Shown: positions 52,841-59,074 of the stretch, piece by piece | How positions within the stretch are numbered: the stretch's first letter is position 1 | Layout: every line of letters starts with the position of its first letter | Source: Epulopiscium sp. Nele67-Bin005 | Lineage (GTDB): Bacteria > Bacillota > Clostridia > Lachnospirales > Cellulosilyticaceae | Reading direction: 5' to 3' | Assembly: GCA_002007365.1 (NCBI GenBank) | Contig: LNZR01000090.1 | Location: forward strand, 1 to 59,074 | DNA length: 59,074 nt | Notes under the pieces: model-generated | The model's input: the letters and a program-made list of their open reading frames with translations, nothing else | What the model was told of the DNA's origin: nothing | Databases searched by the model: none | Position numbers and translations under genes: made by a program

Positions 52841-54049
52841 ATGAATAAAAAGTTAACCGAAACCTTGTCCAAACAACAAATTTTAAATATCGTTATTTCA
52901 CGGACGGAAAAACAACTCATCAGCAAATATGATAAGCAACAATTAACGGAAATTTATATTTTCTTATTTAAAGTAGAGCCTATAAAATCCAAAACAAAAG
53001 CTGTACTAGCCCAAGAAATTAAGGAATTTGCAAATGAAATTAATAATATGCCAAAAGTTAATATTTCTAAAAAACCAATTCAATATCAAAGTTCTACAGA
53101 AGAAGCAGAACAACCAATCCAATATCAAAATTCTACAGAAGAAGCAGAACAACCAATCCAATATCAAAGTTCTACAGAAGAAGTAGAGCAACCAATTCAA
53201 TATCAAAGTTCTACAGAAGAAGCAGAGCAACCAATCCAATATCAAAATTCTACCGAAGAAGCAGAACAATTAGACGTAAATTCTACCGAAGAAAATATAG
53301 TTACAGTTGAATATTCAAATTCAGTTGAGGAGCTTCCGTATACCAATTATATAGAAACAACTCCAACAAAATCCAAATGTTCAAAAGAAAATATCAAGCT
53401 TTTATTAATTATATTGTTTGGAGTTTTCTCAATAATACGCCCAATGTTGACCTCAAATAATAACGCAATTCCTGCCATGAGTAACGAAATAGCAATTGTT
53501 GAAGAGGTTATAGAAATAGTTGAGCAAATTGAAATTCCAAAAGAGGTTACTCCTCCAACTATTGAAGAAATGTTATCAGGAGCAGGATATAAAGTTTTAG
53601 ATATTGTTGAGGAAGCTCAAATTTTTACTGTAAATTTTGAAGTCCAATTTGATGACCCAACAGATTATCAATTTGATACAATGGCCAAGATTTTTATAAG
53701 TAAATTTGAACAAGAGTTTAGTTTTGACGAGTTACATATAAACTTTTTGGATAAAAACTTCAACTTTTTAACTACAATAGTAACTCCAGAAATAGAAGAA
53801 ATTGTTGAGATTATCGAACAAGCACAAGAGCCAACACCAGTTGTAGATCAAGCTCCAGAGCCTCCAGTACCTGCTCCTGTAGTTGAGCCAGCACCTGTTG
53901 TGGAAACAAAACAAGCTACAGTATTTGTAACAAGAACTGGTGCAAAATATCATAGCGCAACTTGTCGATATTTGAAATCAGTAGCAGGAGAATATACGGC
54001 AGCTGAAGCCAAATCAAGAGGGTACGACCCTTGTTCAGTTTGCCAATAA
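52841..54049 (+). CDS. Trio protein 1: SAP-like domain, repeat linker, membrane helix, Cys/His module
   Basis: This 402-residue protein has a SAP/HeH-like helix-loop-helix (about 1-65, with KYDKQQLTEIY then SKTKAVLAQEI), five 13-residue repeats (PIQYQSSTEEAEQ, 79-143), a basic stretch and a membrane helix (about 183-204). A small alpha/beta domain (about 245-308), a Pro/Val-rich linker and the C-terminal module YHSATCRYLKS...GYDPCSVCQ follow. That module resembles the zinc-binding tail of ComEC- and nuclease-type proteins. Lysines before the helix predict N-inside, C-outside. It belongs to a tandem trio with genes at 54,153 and 55,221. The family is not one I recognise. Confidence 0.75.
   Translation: MNKKLTETLSKQQILNIVISRTEKQLISKYDKQQLTEIYIFLFKVEPIKSKTKAVLAQEIKEFANEINNMPKVNISKKPIQYQSSTEEAEQPIQYQNSTEEAEQPIQYQSSTEEVEQPIQYQSSTEEAEQPIQYQNSTEEAEQLDVNSTEENIVTVEYSNSVEELPYTNYIETTPTKSKCSKENIKLLLIILFGVFSIIRPMLTSNNNAIPAMSNEIAIVEEVIEIVEQIEIPKEVTPPTIEEMLSGAGYKVLDIVEEAQIFTVNFEVQFDDPTDYQFDTMAKIFISKFEQEFSFDELHINFLDKNFNFLTTIVTPEIEEIVEIIEQAQEPTPVVDQAPEPPVPAPVVEPAPVVETKQATVFVTRTGAKYHSATCRYLKSVAGEYTAAEAKSRGYDPCSVCQ
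53075..53269 (+). repeat. Five 39-bp tandem repeats within trio gene 1
   Basis: Each unit encodes PIQYQ(S/N)STEE(A/V)EQ. The units differ by one or two bases, which suggests recent expansion; the encoded linker is acidic and probably unstructured. Confidence 0.9.
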
Positions 54050-54051
54050 TT

Positions 54052-54085
54052 AAAAGCTATAGCCATCTTGGTTGTAGCTTTTTTG
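54052..54085 (+). terminator. Terminator of trio gene 1
   Basis: AAAAGCTATAGCC and GGTTGTAGCTTTT form a stem almost identical to the terminator at 52,743-52,774, so it was copied with the gene. Confidence 0.9.
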
Positions 54086-54114
54086 TTGACAAAATAAATT
54101 TAAATAGGTAATAT
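54086..54114 (+). promoter_or_regulatory. Promoter of trio gene 2
   Basis: TTGACA (54,086-54,091), 17 bases, TAATAT (54,109-54,114), nearly the same spacer as at 52,775-52,803. Confidence 0.85.
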
Positions 54115-54152
54115 TAAATTAGTGAATAACTTTACATAAAGAGGAGAATTTA

Positions 54153-55085
54153 ATGGCAAATAAACCAACTGTTCCAACAACTGAACCAGAAATATTAGAA
54201 ATTGTTAAATCTCGTACAGAACAACAACTAGTCAACAAATATGATAAGCAACAATTAACAGATATGTACATTAGTATATTTAAGGTAGAGCCTGACCCAT
54301 CAAAAACAAAAGCTATACTTGCCGAAGAAATTAAGGCAGTAACCCAAGTAATTATTGATATTCCAAGGCTTGGCGTTTCTAAACCACAAGAAGAAGTTAT
54401 AGAAGTGGAAGAAGTTATAGAAGTGGAAGAAATTGTGGAGGAATGTGTAGAAATTATAGAAGAAGAACCTCCAAAGCCTCCAAAGAAAAAATCAACAAAT
54501 AAAAAATCAACTAAGAAAAAGTCGTCTAAGAAAAAATCAGCAAAACAAGAAATAATGGGATTTTTTGGAATATTATTGTTGATGATGGTTTCTGCTATGG
54601 GTCAGGCTGAAACTCCAGAAACTACTATTCAAGTTTCGGCAAATGAAGGCAAAATGGAATACTTTTTTTCTGGAGAAGGGTATAAAGTTGTAGATTTGAT
54701 GGAAGTAGTAAACGGAGGAGTTACGTTGTATGAAGTAGATTTAGTAGTTGATGAGGACGCAACAGAAACAGAGCTACAGTTGATGGCTCAAGATTTTAAA
54801 ACTAAATTAGAGGACAAGTATAATTTTGATGAATTAGAACTTTATTTTTATAACGAAGATAAAACAAGTATTTTACAGTTGATTAGCTACCCTATTAATA
54901 AGGAAGAAACTGCCCAAATTGAAGAGGAAATTTTGGAAGAAGTTGGGCTAGATATGGTATATGTAACGATAAATAGAGATTATTATCATACTCTAACTTG
55001 TAGATATTTGCCGTCGGTAGATAGGGAATATAGTGTTGATGAGGCTGAATTAAGAGGCTATGAGCCTTGTGAAATTTGCCAATAA
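54153..55085 (+). CDS. Trio protein 2: SAP-like domain, Lys/Ser-rich tail, membrane helix, Cys/His module
   Basis: The 310-residue product shares the N-terminal domain of trio protein 1 (NKYDKQQLTDMYISIFKVEP, SKTKAILAEEI). The 13-residue repeats are replaced by an acidic run (VIEVEE repeats, about 80-107) and a Lys/Ser tail (KKKSTNKKSTKKK and similar, about 110-132) that resembles DNA-binding tails. A helix (about 134-150), the alpha/beta domain (about 168-245) and YHTLTCRYLPS...GYEPCEICQ complete it. The basic residues before the helix predict that the tail is cytoplasmic. GAGGAG precedes the ATG. Confidence 0.75.
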   Translation: MANKPTVPTTEPEILEIVKSRTEQQLVNKYDKQQLTDMYISIFKVEPDPSKTKAILAEEIKAVTQVIIDIPRLGVSKPQEEVIEVEEVIEVEEIVEECVEIIEEEPPKPPKKKSTNKKSTKKKSSKKKSAKQEIMGFFGILLLMMVSAMGQAETPETTIQVSANEGKMEYFFSGEGYKVVDLMEVVNGGVTLYEVDLVVDEDATETELQLMAQDFKTKLEDKYNFDELELYFYNEDKTSILQLISYPINKEETAQIEEEILEEVGLDMVYVTINRDYYHTLTCRYLPSVDREYSVDEAELRGYEPCEICQ

Positions 55086-55117
55086 AAAGTTATAGCCACT
55101 TTGGTTATAGCTTTTTG
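55085..55117 (+). terminator. Terminator of trio gene 2
   Basis: AAAAGTTATAGCC and GGTTATAGCTTTT pair around a short loop, then TTGG; it is the third variant of the same hairpin. Confidence 0.85.
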
Positions 55118-55145
55118 GTAAAATTTGTCAAAAATTCATTTCACA

Positions 55146-55174
55146 TTGACAAAAACTGGGTAAAGCTTTAATAT
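55146..55174 (+). promoter_or_regulatory. Promoter of trio gene 3
   Basis: TTGACA (55,146-55,151), 17 bases, TAATAT (55,169-55,174). The spacer sequence differs from the other two but the hexamers are identical. Confidence 0.85.
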
Positions 55175-55220
55175 TATAAGTAAGAAATTTTTACAATTAT
55201 TTACATGAGGAGGAGCAAAA

Positions 55221-55862
55221 ATGAAGCAAAGATTTAAAACTATGTTGGTATTAGCAGGGATTGTAGGAATATTTTCTCCTAACTATTTCCCAATAATAGC
55301 TCAAGAAGAAATTGCAATTTTGGAAACTTTGGAGCAAGAAGAAACTTTGGAGTTATGCTATGAAATATTAGATATTGTAGATTTATCAATAGATAATATA
55401 AATCCAACCTATGAAATCAACGTAGCAATCCAAGAAGATAAGCAAAATTTACATATTATAGCAGAAGAAATTTCTCAAAATTTTCAAGAGGAACACGAGT
55501 TTGATTTTTTAAATATAAATTTTTGTAACGTAGCATTTGAAGAAATCGAAGTTATATTAGAAGAAAATGAAGAGGTTGTCACTCAAAGAAATATCATTTT
55601 TTCAGAATTAATTGGAATTATGGGATACTCAATTATTTCAACTGAAGAAGGCAATGCCCCTACATATGAGATAGGTTATACTCAAGTTAAAGAATTACCT
55701 ATTATTGAGGAAACTCCTGTTGGATATACAGTTTACGTTACAGAAAGTGGAACTAAATATCACACATCAGGTTGTCAACATCTAAAATCGGACGGAGGTT
55801 CATACTCATTAGAACAAGCTATAGAACTTGGGTATGAGGCTTGTAAAGTTTGCAAACCATAA
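55221..55862 (+). CDS. Trio protein 3: secreted version with the shared domain and Cys/His module
   Basis: The 213-residue product lacks the cytoplasmic domain and starts with a signal peptide (about 1-29, MKQRFKTMLVLAGIVGIF). The alpha/beta domain follows (about 40-105, CYEILDIVDLSIDN then FDFLNINFCN), then a linker and the C-terminal module YHTSGCQHLKS...GYEACKVCKP. It is thus a soluble or loosely bound partner of the two membrane proteins. GAGGAGGAG precedes the ATG. A role as a shed form or competitor of the same ligand is speculative. Confidence 0.72.
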   Translation: MKQRFKTMLVLAGIVGIFSPNYFPIIAQEEIAILETLEQEETLELCYEILDIVDLSIDNINPTYEINVAIQEDKQNLHIIAEEISQNFQEEHEFDFLNINFCNVAFEEIEVILEENEEVVTQRNIIFSELIGIMGYSIISTEEGNAPTYEIGYTQVKELPIIEETPVGYTVYVTESGTKYHTSGCQHLKSDGGSYSLEQAIELGYEACKVCKP

Positions 55863-55890
55863 GCGTAGTCATAAGGCTAGGCTTTTTTTA
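55862..55890 (+). terminator. Terminator of trio gene 3
   Basis: AAGCGTAGTC and GGCTAGGCTT pair with one mismatch around ATAA, followed by TTTTTATTTT. Confidence 0.7.
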
Positions 55891-56030
55891 TTTTAACCAG
55901 AAAATATACGGATAATTATTCATAAATCAAGCTATAAAAAATCTTTGCTTAAAGTTCAAAATAACTATAAAAAAAGTATATCATATTAAGATTATGCTTT
56001 GTTTTTGCGTTTTGAAAAAAGGTGAAATTC

Positions 56031-56061
56031 AAAAATCGTGATGACAGTACTTTTTTGTCCT
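56031..56061 (+). repeat. Dispersed 30-bp intergenic element, copy C
   Basis: AAAAATCGTGATGACAG then TGTCC at the invariant 18-base spacing, in a convergent gap as for copy A. The rest of the 331-base gap 55,863-56,193 holds two terminators and AT-rich sequence. Confidence 0.6.
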
Positions 56062-56132
56062 CTTTATTAAAGAAAATTAGGTGATTACATATAAAGTTGA
56101 ACATAATTATCTGAAATTAATCTTCAACAAGT

Positions 56133-56162
56133 AAAAAAGCACATAGGTACTATGTACTTTTT
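56133..56162 (-). terminator. Terminator of the truncated minus-strand gene
   Basis: On the minus strand AAAAAGTACATAG and CTATGTGCTTTTT form 13 pairs including one G-T, then TTAC. The G-T is a mismatch on the plus strand, so it is built for minus-strand transcription. Confidence 0.8.
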
Positions 56163-56193
56163 GGAGATTTAATGTTAAAGTATAAAAATGCAA

Positions 56194-56280
56194 TTATTTT
56201 GTAAATATGCGTTTCATTCCAACCGAGCCATCTAAATACTCAAATTCAATGCCAGTAGCTCCAGCTAAAGTGGATGGCAA
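56194..56280 (-). CDS. C-terminal fragment of a bacterial gene cut by the chimeric junction
   Basis: The last ~25 codons of a minus-strand gene read LAGATGIEFEYLDGSV then GMKRIFTK and stop at 56,194, with AT-rich bacterial codons and a proper terminator just downstream. Upstream of about 56,280 the same frame enters the Pro/Gly-rich eukaryotic repeat, so the rest of the gene is missing. The fragment is too short to name. Confidence 0.55.
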   Translation of the reverse strand: MPSTLAGATGIEFEYLDGSVGMKRIFTK

Positions 56281-56299
56281 TTGTGTTGAGGAAAAAGCT

Positions 56300-56780
56300 A
56301 CGGGGGGTGCAGGCATCCCGGTGCCTGACACCCGAGAACTAGTAGGATTGTGGCTGGTGAAGGTTTCAGGCATCCCGGTACCCGATAACCTGTAGTGAAT
56401 GGGATTGTGGGTGGCAGATATTTCCAGCATCCTGGTGCCGTGCGAATCTGCTGTGTGCAAGGGGTGAGATGATGAGACAGAGTGTGAATGTTGGGCTGGC
56501 ATCCCGGTGCCATGAACCTCAACCGGATACGAGGGAGGGACTATGGGACCTGGTAGCCCGGTACCAGGTACCCCGAGAGAATTAGGGTTAGGAGGAATAG
56601 AGGAAGTAGCAGGCATCCCGGTGCCACGTGAAACTACAGCAGAAATAGTATGAGGCTGGGAAAAAGAGGTTATTGGAAAGGCAGGCGACCCGGTGCCAGA
56701 AGCTGCTGCAGTAAAAGATGGCTGAATAGAGTGAGAGGAAAGAACCTGAGGGCCGGCATCCCGGTGCCAGGTTCCCCCTG
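56300..56780. repeat. Degenerate minisatellite of GGCATCCCGGTGCC units
   Basis: About eight copies of GCAGGCATCCCGGTGCC or close variants recur at 50-75 base intervals, the best at 56,309, 56,369, 56,498, 56,610 and 56,755. On the minus strand they encode GTGMPA. It may be part of a low-complexity coding exon. Confidence 0.65.
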
Positions 56781-57182
56781 CCTGGCTGTTTGGGGAACAT
56801 TGAGGAGAAAAGTGCAGGCAGCTGCATCATGCACCCTAGGAAAAACAGACTGAGGGTGTGGCAGTGAATTAGGCCTAGAGGTAGCAGGCAAGCTGTCACC
56901 ATGCCTGTGAAAAGAAGAGGTTAGAGAAGGACTTTTGTTTTGGTAGGTAGAGGCCCTCTTCTGGTTCCGGTGGGCCGTCTGGGTACAGCTGTTTTCGGAT
57001 TGCATGGTGACGTCATGCGGAAGTGCGCCGGAGTGGTCATTGTGGCTAGGATAACAAACAGACATGAGTTTGTGGAAAAGTTTAACCTTATTATCTGAGC
57101 ATTGGAAATGTACTTGCCTGTCCTTCAGTGCCTTTTGGAGGGAGGCTACTGTCCAGTCCGATATCAATCGGACCAATTCCAA
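56670..57182 (-). other. Eukaryotic open frame with SAP-like N-terminus
   Basis: The frame starts LISDWTVASLQKALKDRQ and DNKVKLFHKLMSV, a SAP-like helix pair of the kind seen in ORFs of fish transposable elements, followed by Ser/Pro/His-rich sequence and one GTGMPA unit. It may be an exon or a decayed transposon ORF. No splice model can be given. Confidence 0.3.
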
Positions 57183-57238
57183 AGTATTCGATCAACTTCA
57201 GGGGTTTCCTATACGTTAACAATATGTCATCCAACAGA

Positions 57239-57305
57239 TGTGTGTGTGTGTGTGTGTTTATTTGATTTTTTTAGGTCCCTCTTCTTCTTCTTCTTCTTCT
57301 TCTTC
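57239..57305. repeat. Two microsatellites
   Basis: A (TG)n tract of nine units near 57,239-57,257 and a (CTT)n tract near 57,280-57,305, separated by TTATTTGATTTTTTTAGG. Both are typical of vertebrate DNA and absent from the bacterial blocks. Confidence 0.9.
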
Positions 57306-58702
57306 AACATTTACAAAACTTTCAGCAGGTGAAGAAAATTTCTGGGTTTATTGCTTTTTTAAGAATTATTATTTTAAGTTCAGCTTTTTTTCTTTTTTAA
57401 AAAAATATTTTTGTCTTGTCTGCCTGTTCCTCATGGATTCTTACTTTGACATGCTTATGTAGAAAAGATGGACTCCTCTCACTATAAGAGATTCCCCTAT
57501 AAATTCCAGCCCTGTGCATTTATCAGATTCAACCATAAAACTTTAATTTTCCTCGTCATGGACTAAAACAGGATTATCTTATTTTTAAAACCTGTCTTGG
57601 TCCAAAGTTTGTCCTTTTGTTTCTGTCTGATTGTCTTTAGGACTTCCTCTCCTTTTCTTCTCAGCATCGACAGTTTTACAGGCGTTTTCATTTTTCAACC
57701 ATGTTCTCTCTCCTCTGTGATATGAAGCCAAAGAGTGTTCCTCGGGTTCTGTGTGACGCCCAGCTGTTTTTATGTTGAATACCAAACTTTGACTTTCTAA
57801 CAGCTGCAAATAGACCCAGAGGTATTTAAGCTGCTGTAACTTTTTTTTTTTTTCAGATTTATTTTTGTGTCTTCACACCACAGCAAAGGAAGAGCAGCCT
57901 GAGATCTGGTTGAAGAGTAAACTTTCAGCTTCAATTCACAAGGCACCAAAATCCCAAGAAACCAGAAATGTTTTTTTATTCTGACAGAATCTTGTCACCA
58001 ATCATATCTGGTGCTAATGTGGAGATTTTTTTGACAAGCTTTGTGCCAGGTCAAATGCTGTGCAGTCCACACACAGCTGCTCACAGCAGGTGAAGCAGTT
58101 CAACTGTTCTTCGTCAGTCTGTGATCGTAAATCAAAGGTGAAGACCGACAACTGAGCAACTGTGGAGTTTTTACAGGTGTGTCCCAACCTGTCAGTGATT
58201 AAAAACAGCGAGTCATTAGTTTCGTTTCATAAGAACAGGAGCCTGAACACCTGACACACGTAACCAGGACGAGTTCACAGCCTGCAAACTTTGAAACTTT
58301 ATGAATAAAGAAGCAGACATTTAGAGAGAGGTCAATATGTGTATAGATGTGTATTTATTTATTTTATTGAGTTTTAGGGGACAGCGTGCACATACATTAG
58401 TCATTTTCAATGAATGAAGAGATGCATGCACCAGATTTAGCAGAAAGCTCATTTCCATTTGAAGTCCCAACATAAAACAAAAAACATGACACGGCATACA
58501 TGATGTAATACACACATGACAAACATTACCTGTACACAACATACAATCTTAAAAGCCCTAAAGTGCTTAGTATAGCATCCTGGTACGATAAGAGTAGAAA
58601 TGCAATATGAACAGACAATAAGTTACCAACTAATGTAAGTTATTTAATCGGTCAAAGGATTTTCATCAGGGCAAAACAATCCTCACAAAGAAGTATGAAT
58701 TA

Positions 58703-59071
58703 CACCTGTGCTGAGTTACCAATGTTCCGCTGGGAGTTGTAGTTAAAAGACACTTTGTAGTTCTCTAGGTGCATGCATATGTATATATAGCTCACCTACA
58801 TTAAACAGATGGGGCACATATTGAGAGTATGTTGTATACAGTGTATATGTTTTAGATGGTTGTCTATAGGTTTGGTAAACTTAAATTACTGCTATACTTT
58901 GTCTTGGTTATCTAATGTTTTGTTTGCACACTGTGGGCCCATCTTGATGTATACTCTCATGATATGTCCTGTCAATTTAATGTGATCTACATACAGTATA
59001 TGTGCACACCTAGAGAACTACGAAGTGTCTTTTGAACTACAACTCCCAGCACTGGTAACCAAGCACAGGTG
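58703..59071. mobile_element. 369-bp MITE-like element with long inverted repeats and TTA duplications
   Basis: The terminal ~80 bases at each end are inverted copies: CACCTGTGCT at the left, AGCACAGGTG at the right, sharing GGGAGTTGTAGTT, AAAGACACTT and GTAGTTCTCTAGGTG. TTA occurs at 58,700-58,702 and at 59,072-59,074, matching the three-base target duplication of PIF/Harbinger elements. No open frame is present inside. The contig ends exactly at the duplication. Confidence 0.75.
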
Positions 59072-59074
59072 TTA

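Larger units (their letters stand above)
56281..59074. other. Terminal eukaryotic (fish-like) segment
   Basis: From about 56,281 to the end the composition is vertebrate-like: higher GC, microsatellites, a degenerate minisatellite, CA/TG excess and no bacterial gene structure. The stretch 57,310-58,700 has no gene I can support; it holds poly-T runs, stop-rich frames and AT-rich noncoding sequence. The edge is set by the end of the truncated bacterial gene. Fish origin is inferred from the first segment, this composition and the likely host; no species can be named. Confidence 0.8.

Noticed and set aside
53075-53269. 39-bp tandem repeats resembling a small CRISPR array
   Set aside because: The units are contiguous with no spacers and encode a 13-residue protein repeat in frame.
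54153-54560. Trio protein 2 as a histone-like protein
   Set aside because: The Lys/Ser tail is short and followed by a membrane helix and extracytoplasmic domains, so it is not a free nucleoid protein; DNA contact remains only a hypothesis.
55862-56133. A riboswitch or tRNA in the gap after trio gene 3
   Set aside because: I see only a terminator, a dispersed-element copy and AT-rich sequence; no cloverleaf or conserved riboswitch core can be drawn.
57585-58542. Short minus-strand frames in the right end segment
   Set aside because: They have no recognisable domain, no bacterial ribosome sites and lie in vertebrate-like noncoding DNA.

Overview
The window is mostly a low-GC, gene-dense Firmicutes chromosome, about 53.6 kb of bacterial DNA in two blocks (1 to ~22,655 and ~23,838 to ~56,280). 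It is joined to two pieces of vertebrate-like, probably fish, DNA at ~22,655-23,837 and ~56,281-59,074. Conserved gene orders (murB-rapZ-yvcK-whiA-crh; gmk-rpoZ-priA-def-fmt-rsmB-rlmN; rplS-lepB-rbgA-rnhB; zapA-U32 peptidase-ftsW-pbp) and a DUF3881-type protein point to the Lachnospirales. With host-type fish DNA on the same contig, a fish-gut symbiont (for example a relative of Epulopiscium) is a reasonable inference, not a demonstrated identity. The contig is chimeric: rlmN is cut after ~53 codons by the first foreign piece and a second bacterial gene is cut at the right end, so gene order must not be read across either junction.

Left block. It starts in an ABC-2 exporter operon, then a 49-residue membrane peptide with a PH-domain protein, ridA, a ComEC-like metallo-beta-lactamase lipoprotein, lepA, a cysteine hydrolase, a coiled-coil membrane protein beside a polysaccharide deacetylase, a zinc-ribbon protein, a DUF3881 protein, an aldo/keto reductase, typA, a threonine-aldolase-type enzyme, a glyoxalase-family protein and a dicarboxylate/glutamate symporter. 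The murB-rapZ-yvcK-whiA-crh cluster follows, with Glu at the HPr His15 position. Beyond murB is a gene-free stretch with a perfect plus-strand promoter, two direct repeats and a terminator: a candidate small RNA. A YedF-like protein, a DUF4190-like protein and a PD-(D/E)XK nuclease that is probably cut at its N-terminus end the block.

Right block. The first part, read leftward, holds translation and replication-restart genes (gmk to rlmN) and a cell-wall/division operon (zapA, U32 peptidase, FtsW/RodA, transpeptidase). Read rightward it holds a SpoVB/MurJ-type flippase, a BofC-like protein, two flavoproteins, rplS, three signal peptidase I paralogues around rbgA, and rnhB. The last 11 kb is a surface locus: a 2,515-residue S-layer-anchored protein with 16 chitobiase-type repeats, then three tandem paralogues that share an extracytoplasmic alpha/beta domain and a C-terminal Cys/His module of the kind found at the end of ComEC-type proteins. 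Two of the three also have a SAP-like cytoplasmic N-terminal domain and one membrane segment, and one of those has a Lys/Ser-rich tail before the membrane. Each paralogue has its own TTGACA-17-TAATAT promoter directly after the preceding terminator. This trio is the best candidate here for an undescribed system; a DNA-to-envelope tether is one testable idea.

A dispersed 30-bp intergenic element (AAAAATCRTGA, then 14 bases, then TGTCC, with invariant spacing) occurs five times in the bacterial blocks, twice inside the candidate small RNA. The foreign segments carry an AP-endonuclease-like domain of a LINE or Helentron, a degenerate minisatellite, microsatellites and a 369-bp MITE with TTA target duplications, at whose edge the contig ends.
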